A stretch of 64,000 bases of DNA from NCBI GenBank assembly GCA_050084515.1, contig CM114271.1:32054001-32118000 (forward strand), in the 5' to 3' direction. Positions 1-10,403 of the stretch are shown here, piece by piece. A model generated the notes under the pieces. It was not told the DNA's origin and did no database searches. It saw only the letters and a program-made list of their open reading frames with translations. A program made the translations under genes and the position numbers. The number at the start of each line of letters is the position of its first letter. The first letter of the stretch is position 1. Source of the stretch: Blasia pusilla. Lineage: Eukaryota; Marchantiophyta; Marchantiopsida; Blasiales.

Positions 1-324
1 ACATACAATCGAGCCAAACCCACTCCACGATGGGAGAATCTAGGTCGAAGCTTGCGGGAAACACCATAGCCAAGAGCTCTCCTCACTACCAAGGCTAACT
101 CCCAACGCAACAGGTTCAAGTCAAAGAACTGACTGTTCTTTTAGCGCACTCCACCTTATATCCTCCAACATAAGAGCGGGCCCTACTGGGAAAGTCACCC
201 CCAACTGAGTAACCCCCAACCCTATGTATGAAACCGCTTCTCTACCAAGCCACTACGGTCCTACATAAGGAATGGCCTCTAATAGCACACTATACCCTAC
301 GACATAATCCGTATGGTCATGACA
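1..324 (-). mobile_element. LTR segment of a Ty3/gypsy family, cut by window edge
   Basis: This stretch matches 20353-20775 and 42606-42974 almost base for base (shared stretches such as TCGAGCCAAACCCACTCCAC). All three copies stop at the same terminus, TATGGTCATGACA, which is TGTCATGACC on the minus strand, a normal TG...CA LTR end. Right after it the integrase frame of an unrelated element begins, so this LTR lies inside that integrase gene. Orientation is inferred from the copies at 20 kb and 42 kb, where the linked coding regions are on the minus strand. Confidence 0.8.
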
Positions 325-1027
325 CTGCCCATTGGAATTAGTAAGTGATCGGGGCACTCACTTCTTAAACAAGACTATTGAGTCTCTCACTTCCCACTTT
401 TTGATTAAGCATCGGAAAACCACGCCCTACAACCCTAAAGCCAACGGGTTGACGGAAAAATCTAACGGCCTGATCTGCCGGATATTGAATCGATTGACGG
501 TCACCTATTCCTATGATTGGGACATGAAAATCTCCGCGGCATTGTGGGCATACCAAACAGCGGAGAAGGTCACGACAAAGCATACCCCGTTCTTCCTGAC
601 TTATGGCGTTCATCCCTTAACCCCTATTGAATGGGCTTTGCCCACTTATCGAGTACTGGAAGGAACGAGAACGGAGGCCGTCAACAAAGTTTTCCAAGGA
701 AGGAATGAGACCTTAGTTGCGTTGGAAGAAGCACGCACGTTGGCGTTACGCTAGACGAAACAGGTGCAAAAAGCACGCAAACAACGTTACGATCGACATC
801 TCCGGCCACAATCTATAAGCGTGGGAGACTTGGTGCTGTTGTACGATAACCGGCGACTCAAGTTCCCCGGAAAATTAAAATTAAATTGGATGGGGCCCTA
901 CTGGGTATTGGCCATCTATGATAATGGATCCCTAGAGTTGGGGACCTTAAAGAGAGAATCCCTGCCCACGCGGGTCAATGGAATGCATGTGCGTCAGTAT
1001 TATGAGCCTCAACCTTATGCGGACTGA
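325..1027 (+). pseudogene. Ty3/gypsy integrase C-terminal half (broken)
   Basis: The frame encodes the second half of a retrovirus-type integrase that inserts element cDNA into chromosomes. Visible are the core motif VSDRGTHF (second catalytic Asp), the stretch TPYNPKANGLTEKSN with the catalytic Glu, and a C-terminal beta-barrel-like part with GDLVLLYDNR and LNWMGPYWV. The first catalytic Asp, the zinc domain, RT and RNase H are missing because an LTR of another family abuts at 324. An in-frame TAG at 752-754 breaks the frame; reading continues to a TGA at 1025-1027. The family is clear, but this copy is dead. A second ORF follows on the same strand. Confidence 0.88.
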
Positions 1028-1168
1028 AACAGGAGGAAGGGGGGTAAGCGAATGCCTCTAGCTTCGTAGCTTAGCGAAGAGCAAAGAGCAAAGCAGGACG
1101 AAGTGAAAAGCGAAGCAGCAAAGCGCGACGGTTCTTGAAGAGCGAAGGGCGAAGCGCCAAACTAACTG
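1028..1168. repeat. GCGAAG-rich cryptic repeat
   Basis: This spacer between integrase and the next frame is built from irregular repeats of the word GCGAAG or GCAAAG (for example AGCGAAGAGCAAAGAGCAAAG). The same word recurs through the following ORF and again near 3586-3627 as TTAACGAAGC units. It is purine-rich on the plus strand, so it could hold the polypurine tract, but I cannot point to one. Confidence 0.6.
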
Positions 1169-1244
1169 TTGCAGTTCCAACGCCAACAACAACAGCCAAG
1201 CGGGGACTATATAAGCGTCCTTATGGAACCAGACAGGTCATTTC

Positions 1245-2931
1245 ATGGACAGGGTAAACAAAAAGTTGCGGAGCAGACCAAAGCGCGGCGTTCACCGAGC
1301 GCGACGTACAGCCATGCCTCGCGAAGACTCCACGCCCATTCTGCAAATTGCGGCAATGCCGATGGTCAAGTTGTTCCCCGAGCTGGTCGAAGCACTGGAA
1401 GCGAGCTCTTTGGCGACGTTCTTTCAATCCAATTGGACACTAACATCAGGAGAACTCCTCGGAGAGCTTCATTCCTCAACGGCAGCAGCCAAGTTTCAGA
1501 AGAAGGGTCTTTGATATCGCGCACAACCCCAACAGTGGACGCTGGATGATTGGCGAGCCACGTACATGCTTCCGGCTGCCCCAGAGTATGAGTACAATAC
1601 TCAGCTCTTGGTGAAACACGAAGAATTGTTGGCACTCGGCTGTGTCATGTCTGATCGTCTGGGCAGGAATGGTTACAAGGCTACATCGCTGTCTCCACCA
1701 TTATTTGGATAGTTTTGTGAGCATGTGATGACGTTATTTTACCCAGCTCGATCTTACTACCTAACCAACAAGCTCGTCAAGATTTGTTACCTTCTTTGGA
1801 ATCAGCACTTGGATCCCGAGGCGCCGGGAGTCGACTTTGCTTCCTTTGTCGACGGGAACGTACGAAACATGCTGGAGGTGCTTCATCCAAGCACGAAGTC
1901 ATACTTATCGCCTTTTGTAATCCATCTGTATCTTCATAAGCAGGAATTGACGTCGGACGAAGCACTCGAGTGGTCGCAGGTCACTCCGGTTCGCTTACCA
2001 AGAAGGAGCGGAGCGGGCACTAGTGGAAGCCGCGAAGCCACACCACCAAGTGAAGCAACCCTAAAGCACCATCCGCATGCTTTGGCTTCGCGCAAAGTCG
2101 AAGATGTCATCAAACCGCCAAGACCAAAGCGCGGCAGGGTCAACTTCGAAACACCATCGGAACCAGAACCTGCTACTCAGGAGGACTTCGATGAGACGCC
2201 TCGTGCTAGCGATCACCACTCTTCCCTTCGTTTGATGTCTCAGACAGCCAACGATGTGGTGTGGTTCTTGAATATAGCGGTTCCGGTCATGCATTAACTG
2301 CAAGATGTCCTCCACCTAGACGACACAGCGTCGGTGGATGACTATTTACAAGCCCTGGATGACCTCAACTCTAGGGCCCAAGCTTCGTCAGAAAGCGAAG
2401 CACAACGTCGAATAGGAGAAACAAATCTTCACGTGCGGGATCAAGAACTCGAAGACACGAAGACCACGCTTCGCAAAGCTCAAAGCGACTTAGTTCAGTG
2501 TCAGTACGAAGCACGAAATGCACGCCAATGGGAGAGCTTGGCGATTAACTTGGAGTGTGGGGCTGATTAGTTAGCTTCGTAGATCAAGGAAGCTTCGCAC
2601 CTTATTGACCAATATTGACAGCAAATACATCGTGTGCACAGCGAGTTCAAGAAATTGGCCACCCAACATGCTGAGTCCTTGAAACTGCTTCATGAACAGC
2701 AAGAAACGAACAAAGACTTACTGGAGCAATGGTCAGAGGTTATAGGGAGGATCGCGGTAATGGAAGCGGAGCAGAAACTGCTTAACAAAGTGCAGTTAGA
2801 CCCCGAAGATGTCAAAGAGTTAGTCGAGGAAGCTGCCAAGACTTTCGAAGAACAAATGAATGAAGAAATCGACTACATCAACAAACATTGGAAGCGCCAA
2901 TTCGACAACCATACAAAGTCTCTTCCAGAAG
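1245..2931 (+). pseudogene. 3' ORF of gypsy element, coiled-coil, with stops
   Basis: One reading frame runs from an ATG at 1245 to about 2931, interrupted by stops at 1512, about 1710, 2295, 2568 and two more before 2634. It lies downstream of the integrase on the same strand, where some plant gypsy elements carry an extra or env-like ORF. The first third has hydrophobic and helical segments (PELVEALEASSLATFF, LVKICYLLWNQHLDP). The middle is basic and Pro/Ser-rich (PPRPKRGRVNFETPSEPEP). The last third is heptad-rich coiled coil (ELEDTKTTLRKAQSDLVQ, LLEQWSEVIGRIAVMEAEQ). I recognise no catalytic domain and see no signal peptide. The reading frame is lost at about 2931 where a SWIM-element piece begins. 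Function is unknown; a structural or partner-binding role is only a guess. Confidence 0.6.
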
Positions 2932-3395
2932 TTGTATTAGGAAAGTGTTGCATGCTCTCTAATGTCATCACATCGTGCGTTGCAAGTGGGTCCACGTCTA
3001 GGGTTGCTCAGAGATACATGCCACCTTTTGAGGTTGCAATCCACCTCAATGACCGGAATCCCATACAGTTGAACCATCCCAGCGATCGGATGTTGCGAAC
3101 TTCCAGCAACGGAGGGCTTTTGAAATAAAACATTTACTGATTTTGGAGAAGTTACTGCATCATGGATTTGGGAGCAATCCGAGGTCTCTGAATACCAGGG
3201 CGGTGTGATTTCCTCATCAAAATCAATCACCAAGTTTGTTCCTCGATGCTGCCTCTTCACCTACCTGAAGTCAAGATACTTATGTGGTCTCCACGAGTCT
3301 CGCTTGGACTGCTCTACCACCATGTGTATGGGACGTATTGAAACGCGCCCACGAATATCCCCACCAATGTGTACGTCTTCCTCGAGGGGTGTGAT
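2932..3395 (-). mobile_element. SWIM-protein element fragment
   Basis: The minus strand matches the middle of the SWIM-protein gene seen at 12610-13080 and, on the plus strand, 8940-9370: same order of residues around LDEEITPP, SVNVLFQKPSV, YGIPVIEVDCNLKRW and GRGPTC. Several frameshifts and stops break it. Both ends are abrupt, so this is a fragment inside the gypsy remnant. Confidence 0.8.
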
Positions 3396-3631
3396 ACCCA
3401 CAATTTTGTAATCTTGAAGAATGTATCTTTTTATTCAACAAAGACTCTTGTCTATTATGATTTTGATTATGATTATTTATTATTATGAAGAAGAATAAGT
3501 GAATCACGAAGCTCCTGGGATAAGGCAGAGAGATGGAAGATCAAGGATTTGCCTTAGAGGAGAGGAAAACGCAATAACGAAGTCTCAAGAAGCTTAACGA
3601 AGCTTAACGAAGATGTACGAAGCTCTGTCTG
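3396..3631. other. No gene seen; AT-rich then CGAAGC repeats
   Basis: An AT-rich stretch (3400-3490) is followed by repeats of AAGCTTAACG and CGAAGC at about 3586-3627, like the word found at 1028-1168. It may be leftover 3' sequence of the gypsy element at 325-2931. No frame or RNA gene is seen. Confidence 0.4.
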
Positions 3632-5165
3632 AAAGCTTTTGATACTGTACCTCGCAAGCTCTTATGGGAAAGGCTGCAAGCCATTGGAGTACCACCAAAT
3701 CTCCTAGCAGCCGTGGCCACGTTATACCATTCCGTTCGGGCCAAGATCAAAGGTTCACAAACTCAAGAGATCTTGAGTACCATTGGAGTCATTCAAGGTT
3801 GCCCTCTCTCCCCTACACTTTTTGGAGTTTTCATAGATGATATCGAAAAGTGGTTGGAGGAATGTGATAGTGAAGGGGTCAAGCTTGGGGACTTTGTCAT
3901 CAAAGCTCTATTGTATGCAGATGATATCATATTACTGGCACGTGATGGCATTAGTTTACAAAAGCACCTCGACACTTTGGCAAGGTTTTGTACCCAGAAT
4001 CAGATGGAGGTTAATATGGACAAGTCTAAAGTCATTATAGTGGGTACTAGATCCAAGTTCTTGTTCTTTTACAAAGGTCTACAATTAGAACAAGTGAAGA
4101 GTTACAAATATCTAGGCATCGATTTCTCTCATGAGTATAGTTGGGCACTTTGCGTGCAAAAGAGAGTAGAAACTGGTTACAAATCTCTATATTCATTTTT
4201 AAACCGGTGTAGAAGAGCTCATCTTGTGTCTTGGAGTCTAAGAAAATTCTTATTTAGGAGCTTAGTGTTACCGGTGGTCTTATATGGGACCCAAGTTTGG
4301 GGCCCTAGTTGTAAGAAGACAGGTTGGGAGCGCGTGGAAAGAGTGCAAAAGATCTTTTTACAAGAAGAATTGGGTGTAAGAACCAAACTCTGTATGCTAT
4401 TCTTCTTTGGAAACAAGTTTTCTTCCTCTAGAAGCTGAAGCTCTTTACTTGACCATCACTTACATCGCAAGGGTGAGATCTCTTGATGTTTCTCGCTTCC
4501 CTCATCAAGCTTTGCGAGCCACACGTTCCATAGGATGGATGGCGGATGTGGTGACTTGGTCTTCAAAGTGGAATGTGGCAGAACGCGATTGGGACTTGAA
4601 ACCGATGGCCCTCCGTGAGCATCTACAGAAGCAATCTCTCAACATCATTTGGAGCAGTGCGGGCACCAAAATGGAGTTTTATCAACTTCATGTTAATCCT
4701 ATGCTTGTATATTGTGAACAAGGATACCTACTTGCGGGGATCTCCACGTTCTTACGACATATTATCGCACGTCATAGAACTGGGTCACATAGGCTAGGAA
4801 TTGAGGAAGGACGATGGTTTAAAATTGATAGAAGTGAACGAATTTGTAGGTTATGTGACGGAGAAAATATTGAGGATGAAGAGCATGTGTTTGTTACATG
4901 TCCAAGGTATGGAGAAATAAGACTAGCTCATAAAATAGATGTGGAGAATTTCTATTCTTTACTACAGCTAGTGCCTTATGATTTAGGTTGTTATATTAGG
5001 GACGTCATCATTCATCGCTCAAGTGCTCTAGGCTGTAGCTAGGAGAAGGTCTTAAGGATCTTTTCCAGGGTCAGTCAATGAATGGCTTGTAATGTGTTTT
5101 TCAGCCTTTTGACCCTTTGGGTCCCACGGGCTTGATCTATTTACCATTTACCATTTACCATTTAC
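3632..5165 (+). mobile_element. LINE copy A, 5'-truncated in RT
   Basis: A non-LTR retrotransposon copy begins in the middle of the reverse transcriptase and runs to the normal 3' end. Visible are the RT core (LLYADDIILLARDG, carrying the YADD catalytic pair), the thumb region, and a C-terminal zinc motif RICRLCDGENIEDEEHVFVT (Cys-x2-Cys, His, then Cys). A one-base loss near 4380 shifts the frame from 3713-4438 to 4407-5042. The 3' end has GACCCTTTGGGTCC and then the family tail of ATTTACC repeats. 5' truncation is the usual outcome of target-primed reverse transcription. Confidence 0.95.
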
Positions 5166-6116
5166 AATGAAAAATATGTATGTAGGATATGTTCCAACGG
5201 AGAAGGGGGATGCCTGACAATGAGGACATCGATGGCCTCCCGACGGTATGGTGGCACCCACCTCGTATGGAGTTTCTGCATTCTTGGGGGGGAATTGCGA
5301 CGTGTTGACTCGCTCGTTGCGCTCTAGATACGGGCATGTTGGACTTCTACACTCCAAGGCTCCAACGCATTGGCGGCGGGAGACAATCCAAGGACCATCT
5401 GGAATTGAAGCACTAGTCCGTTGAAGCCTGCACCATCGATGACAATCAGACTTTCTATCCATACCCTTCAAGCGTCCTCCATCTTTCTTTTGAGCAGGAG
5501 CAGCAAGTGGAGGCAACTCAAAAATACAATTACCATCGTACGTGGGCGGCAGCTTGTCGACAAGAATGTGCTTGAACATTTTCAAGGCCATAGACGATAG
5601 CAAACTATTGCCTGATATTCGTAAGAGGTACGAGTAGGCGGATAGAGGGCCCAGTTGATGTCCGACAGATCCACTTGGGTTGATAACATCCAGAATGTCT
5701 TCACGCAGTATAACATTGTTACGAGCGTGTGAAGGGTGAGTCGAAGCGGGATCTACTGAGCTTGGAGTTGCAAACGTAGAGCTCGGTGCACTAGGAAATT
5801 CTCGACTGTCTACTTGGGAAATAGAAGAATTCAGGGGCAAGCCGTAAATTCTGTATTGACCATTTGCTAGAGGTAGGAGATTCCATACTTTACGGTCTGC
5901 AATCACTGGCTGGACTGTCTCACTTATTATGTCCTCCGTACCGTCCACCCTAACATCCTTGGATACAAAGATGGTTCCAATTTGGAGAAGAAATCGAACT
6001 GAGAGAAAAATTTCATCCACTCCTATGAAAGACTCACAAGCTTGCGGTCAAACGATTTCTGATTGAGGAAGGGCCGCTAGATGAATGCCACAAGTAAGCT
6101 TCACATAATTATCCAT
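5166..6116 (-). pseudogene. Cys-rich zinc-type protein of a large element, copy 1
   Basis: The frame starts at an ATG at 6116 (MDNYVKLTCG), meets a TGA about 22 codons later where copy 2 (10403) has CGA, and then stays open to 5166. The C-terminal third holds regularly spaced cysteines: DCHRWCRLQ, RRQCVGALECRSPTCPY and GGHRCPHCQ, which looks like a zinc-binding module. Upstream residues (VWNLLPLANGQYRIYGLPLN) are conserved with copy 2. Its 3' part is cut off by LINE copy A at 5165. I do not recognise the family. Because fragments of this gene are joined with fragments of the SWIM gene at 9655 and share promoters and palindromes, both may be parts of one transposase-bearing element; that is inference. 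Confidence 0.6.
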
Positions 6117-6284
6117 TCCCAGAAGATTCCACTTAGAGGAGACAGAGAATTGGTATGAGAATGAGAATGAGAATGTTTAATTTATAGTGAATAGGGACTC
6201 AGATTCTCCTGACAGAATTTGACTAACAAGATGTAGTTTGGTAGTTGAAAATTTCTGACACCATGGATTCAATTCTATTGCAAC
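6117..6284. promoter_or_regulatory. Upstream region of the zinc-type gene
   Basis: This short upstream stretch is shared with 10404-10575. It holds a purine-rich GAATGAGAATGAGAATG microsatellite followed by TTTAATTTATAGTGAATAG, an AT-rich block that could be the promoter for the minus-strand gene. No confirmed TATA box. Confidence 0.35.
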
Positions 6285-6654
6285 TTGTCGGAGTCAGGTG
6301 GGTTGCAAAATTTGGGAATCAGAGATGTTGGTTGCGAAGCATGCACTTCTTTTTGTTGGAACCCGTTGGAGTCCGTTGGGTTGGTATCCCCTTCTTGCCA
6401 ACCAAAGGTTTTTTGAATCGATTTTGCTAGCATCAAACACAAGATATTGCTTGCATATGCTAAGGAAACCAATCGTTGGGGACTTTTGCGGGACTGTCCA
6501 ACTCAAGGTAGATCTTGTGACCCGTCGGATTGCAATGGGATGCCTCGGAACTATGCATTGTCGCATTGTTACCCGAGGGATAGAAAACCGTGCAACCTGT
6601 CCATAACCGACAGGTTGCCCTGGTACCTCACCTATTAACCCAAGCTAAGCAAAG
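6285..6654. repeat. Dispersed palindromes upstream of zinc gene
   Basis: Several degenerate copies of the family palindrome (arms CAACCCGTCGG and CCGACGGGTTG) occur, for example around 6280-6306, 6360-6385 and 6520-6545. The stretch aligns with 10575-10990, so palindromes and flanks moved together as part of the element. Confidence 0.6.
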
Positions 6655-7265
6655 CATGCAACCCGTCGGCTTCGGACGGGTTGCACGCTTCTCCCTCACC
6701 TTGTAACGCTAACATGAAGGAAGCGTGCAACCCGTCGATCTCCAACGAGTTGCGCAGGTGCCGCGCCTTCTTGCCCGAAGACGACAAAGGCGCGCAACCC
6801 GTCGGCCTCAGACGGGTTGCGCAAGTGCCTCACCTTGTTACACTTACATTAAGGAAGCATGCAACCCGTCTGTTTCCGACGAGTTGCGCGGGCCGCACCT
6901 TCTTGCCCAAAGACGGCGGGGTGCGCAACCCGTGGACCTCAGATGGGTTGCGCAAGTGCCTCGCCTTGTAACGCTTACATGAAGGAAGCGTGCAACTTGT
7001 CGGCCTCCGACGAGTTGCGTGGGAAGCCCGTCTTGTTATCCCAAGACGAGGGAAGAGTGCAACCCACCGGAATCCGACGGGTTGCGCGGGTACCTCGCGT
7101 TCTTGTCCGAAGACGGCATAGGCGCGCAACCTGTCGGTCTCCGACGGGTTACGCGGGTACCTCGTGTTCTTGTCCAAAGACAAGGGAGGCGCGCAACCTG
7201 TCGGTCTCCGAAGGGTTGCCATGAACCCTCGGGAAGCGTGCAACCTGTCGAAGCCGTCGGGTTGG
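6655..7265. repeat. Tandem array of about 66-bp palindromic units
   Basis: About nine units follow one another with a period near 66 bp. Each has a palindrome (left arm near GCAACCCGTCGG, right arm near CCGACGGGTTGCGC) and a spacer containing words like CTTCTTGCCCGAAGACG or CCTTGTAACGCTTACATGAAGG. Units begin near 6658, 6727, 6796, 6859, 6926, 6990, 7059, 7125 and 7192. Arm mismatches differ between units, yet most still pair. Short open frames in the array are by-products of the repeats. Confidence 0.8.
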
Positions 7266-7671
7266 TTTTTTTCTCTTCCAGACTTCCATAACGGCCAGCA
7301 CGTCGCCGTGGGAAGGACGATGTGACCCAACGGTCAGCCCAACGGCTCGAAAAGTTTAAATAGGGGAAGGTTTGCTCATTTCCGGTTTTTCGTTTCGCGA
7401 TCTCAATTGCTCTTTCGCGCAACAGCTGACCAGATACCAAGGGGCGCTCTACACAGCGACTTATCGCGAGAAGATTTGAGGGAACGATCGCCAAACGATT
7501 CGAGCGAACGATCGCAAGACGATTCAAGAAAATGATCGCAAGACGATTCGAGCTACTCATCAAGGCGACTCATCGCGAAATCAGCAAGGCGACTCATCAA
7601 GGCAATTCCTCGAGACGATTCATTGTGCATAGAGAGCAATTTCCTTGTCCATAGGAGGCATTTTTGGGAAC
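7266..7671 (+). promoter_or_regulatory. Promoter and leader of the coiled-coil gene
   Basis: A TATA-like TTTAAATA lies at 7355-7362, just after the palindrome array. The stretch that follows is a leader of about 300 bases with repeated GCAAGACGATTC and GGCGACTCATC words. The first ATG codons in frame are at 7664 and 7673 (context AACAATGACGAGG). Promoter placement is inferred from position and motif only. Confidence 0.45.
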
Positions 7672-8136
7672 AATGACGAGGAAAAAATCTCAAGCAAACA
7701 AGGCTGGGAGCTTCACTCCCAAGTCCACGAGGACTCATGCGTCACCATCTCCAGGGCCTCGTTCAGCCAATGAGATAAGGCAACAAGAAATCGAGGAGCG
7801 GGAAAGGGAAGAGGAGATGCACAAGCAGGAGCTTCTTGCAAAACGTGTAAGTGAGGCGCTCGAAAAATAGAACGCAAAGGCTGAGGCGTCGCAGGCCTTG
7901 AAGAAAAGGACCGCCGACGAAAAGCATGAAAAGAAACGTCTGGACGCGTCGGTGAGGAGAGCAGAATTGGAAAAAGCTCAGAGGGAAAAAGCAATTGCCA
8001 TTAAAGAAAGCCTTGCCTGTCCAACGGAAAGTGTTGAGATGCACGAAATGTCCCTGATGAAGTCCAGGGACACAATCAATATAGCAGAAACGGCCGAAGT
8101 TCAAGTGACGGACGATGGGGAAACTTCATGCAACAG
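7664..8136 (+). pseudogene. Charged coiled-coil protein, exon 1 (one stop)
   Basis: The frame starts MGTMTRKKSQANK, has a Ser/Pro-rich basic stretch (TPKSTRTHASPSPGPRSA) and then a highly charged coiled coil (EIEEREREEEMHKQELL; KRTADEKHEKKRLDASVRR). An in-frame TAG at 7868-7870 interrupts it, after which the same frame runs on to a strong splice donor, CAACAG followed by GTGAGT, at 8136/8137. About 158 codons are seen. There is no recognised domain; a gag-like or DNA-binding scaffold role would fit but is a guess. It sits between the palindrome array and a palindrome-bearing intron, upstream of SWIM-gene sequence. Confidence 0.5.
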
Positions 8137-8635
8137 GTGAGTTCACTTTTTCGTCTTGTCAAGCTCACGCTGAGAATTTTTTGAAAAGTTGCAGCTCAAG
8201 TTGAGAAGCGTGGGAACTATAGGGATTTCAAACCGAAGAAACCAAGCAATTTGTCGGATGCGACGGGTTGCCCGAGTGTACAACCCGTCGGAAACGGACG
8301 GGTTGCCTGAGTGTGCAACCAGTCCGAAACCGACGGGTTGCATCCAAAATTTTGGTGCAACCCGTATACAAGTATGCAAGTCGCATGTATACAAGGCGTG
8401 CAAATATTTTGACCCGGATGGGTTTTGGATGACTTGCACTTGGATCTTCCAGCCCGTCGGAATCGGACAGGTTGCAGTAGGTGTTTCCTGGGTGTTGCAA
8501 CACGTCGGGACCCGATGGGTCACAGAGTCGTTCATGGAATGCCTCGGCCTTGCAACCCGTCTGGTTCCGAGAGGTAGCTTATTTCTTTGACTTCTGAGCT
8601 ATTTTTGTTCCTTTCTAACATTTCCGTCGTTGCAG
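8137..8635 (+). other. Putative intron holding palindromes
   Basis: The donor GTGAGT at 8137 and acceptor TTGCAG ending at 8635 bracket 499 bases that contain at least five palindromes (for example near 8257-8270, 8281-8306, 8316-8341, 8452-8474 and 8496-8522). The reading frame does not carry across without a shift: the upstream frame meets TGA shortly after the junction. Either exon 1 has a frameshift or the two exons encode separate proteins. Confidence 0.45.
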
Positions 8636-9655
8636 GGATTGAACATTCATGAAAATGGCCTCTGCCCCAACACAAGTGGAGCAGAAAGTGTTCATTCCTC
8701 GTGGAGGTCGTCACAAGCATGCCAACAAATTTCACTTGTGGAGGCATGCCAACAAGACCAGGCAAGAGCAATGCTACAGTCTGCAGCATCCCATATCTTC
8801 CTCACAAAAGGCATAACAAAAGGAAGGGGACCTTCGATCTACGAGCTCTATGTCAAGACGGTTGTGAGATCTGGTGATGAAAAACTCTATGTGGAAGCCT
8901 TCAACCGGTGCGTAGCAAGAACTCCCCTCGAGCAAGTCGTACACATTGGTGGGGATATTCGTGGGCGGGTTTCAAGACGTCCCATACATATGGTGGTAGA
9001 GCAGTCCGAGCGAGACTCTTGGAGACCAGATAAGTATCTTGACTTTAGGCAGGTGAAGAGGCAGCATCGAGGAACCAATCCGGTGATTGATTTTGGATGA
9101 GGAAATTACGCCGCCCAAATATTCAATAATCCCCGACCCGCTCCCAAATCCGTGATGGAGTAACTTCTCCAAAATCAGTGAATGTTTTATTTCAAAAGCC
9201 CTCCGTTGCTGGAAGTTTGCAACATCCTGTCACTGGGGTGGTTCAACAATATGGGATTCCGGTAATGGAGGTGGATTGCAACCTAAAACGGTGGCATATA
9301 TCTCGGAGCAACCCAGGACGTGGACCCACCTGCAGGGCAAGATCTGATGGCATTAGGAGAGCATGCGGCACTTTCCTAAATGAGAATTGTACAAGGACTG
9401 GACGACCACTGCCTGGGTTTTGGGGACTCAAAACCTTTGATCATTTCACGAGGACCGGGCATCAATTGAAGTACTTCTTCTGCCCAAATGAATCTTGCGC
9501 TTCAAGGAAGTCTTATCCGGCTACCATTGGAGCTCCGGGGAATACCCCCACGATTTGGCCCATCGAGGCAGGTACGAATTGCACTCAAGACAAAGTGGAC
9601 AATCTTATAAGTCCCGGTTTCTCCCTCGTAGACGAGGAAGTTCAGAGCATGTTTG
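8636..9655 (+). pseudogene. SWIM-protein gene, N-terminal part (broken copy)
   Basis: After the putative acceptor the frame is open from 8636 to 9100 and then, after a shift, from 9178 to 9655. Key conserved stretches are SIYELYVKTVVRSGDEKLY, SERDSWRPDKYLDFRQVKR, SVNVLFQKPSVAGS, YGIPVMEVDCNLKRW and TIWPIEAGTNCTQDKVDN. They match the minus-strand copy at 12400-13250. No catalytic motif is recognised in this part. At about 9655 the homology stops and inverts into the zinc-type gene on the other strand, so this copy is a rearranged hybrid. Confidence 0.6.
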
Positions 9656-10403
9656 CATTGGCGGCGGGAGACAATCCAAGGACCATCTGGAATTGAAGCA
9701 CTAGTTCGTTGAAGCCTGCAGCATTGATGACAATCAGATTTTCTGTCTATACCCTTCAGGCGTCCTCCATCTTTTTTTGAGCAGGAGCAGCCAGTGGAGG
9801 CCACTCAAAAATACAATTACCATTGTACATGGGCGGAAACTCATCGACAAGAATGTGCTTAAACATTTTAAAGGGCAGAGACGATAGCAAACTATTGTGT
9901 GATACTCGCAAGAGGAACGAGTAGACGAATTGAGGGCCCTGTCGGTGTCCGACAGATCCACTGAGGTTGACGACATCCGAAATGTCTTCAGGAAGTACAA
10001 CATTGTTACGAATGTGTGAAGTTGGAGTTGATGCCGGATCTACTGAGCTCGGAGTTGCAAACATAGAGCTCGGTGAACTAGGAAATTCTCGACCGTCTAC
10101 TTGGGAAACAAAGGAATTCAGAGGCAATCCGTAAACTCTGTATTGACCATTTGCTAGAGGTAGGAGATTCCATACTTTATGGTCTGCAATCACTGGCTAG
10201 ACTGTCTCACCCATGATGTCCTCTGTACCGTCCACCCTACCATCCTTGGACACAAAGATGGTTCCAATTTGGAGAAGAAATCGAACTGAGAGAAAATTTT
10301 CATCCACTAGTATGAAAAACACACGAGCTTGCAGTCGAACTATTTTTGATTGAGGAAGGGCCGCTAAATGACTGCCACAAGTGAGCTTCACATAATTATC
10401 CAT
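9656..10403 (-). pseudogene. Cys-rich zinc-type protein, copy 2 (broken)
   Basis: The ATG is at 10403 (MDNYVKLTCGSHLAALPQ). Copy 2 keeps CGA at the codon where copy 1 has TGA, but carries TAG near 10197 where copy 1 has CAG. A length change in an A-run near 9772 shifts the frame once more. The cysteine module begins (DCHQCCRLQRTS, SRRQC) and is then cut at the inverted junction near 9655. Copies 1 and 2 together show the intact reading frame of about 285 or more residues that once existed. Confidence 0.6.

Noticed and set aside
1221-1635. Minus-strand frames opposite the 3' gypsy ORF
   Set aside because: The plus-strand frame is longer, continuous through several segments and has coiled-coil character; the minus frames are short and unrelated to one another.
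6655-7265. Possible CRISPR-like array
   Set aside because: The units are palindromic and the spacers resemble one another, the context is eukaryotic transposon DNA, and there are no cas genes.
6681-7330. Several overlapping open frames on both strands rich in Arg, Pro and Ala
   Set aside because: They are by-products of the 66-bp tandem palindromic repeats; the frames are open on both strands and follow the repeat period.
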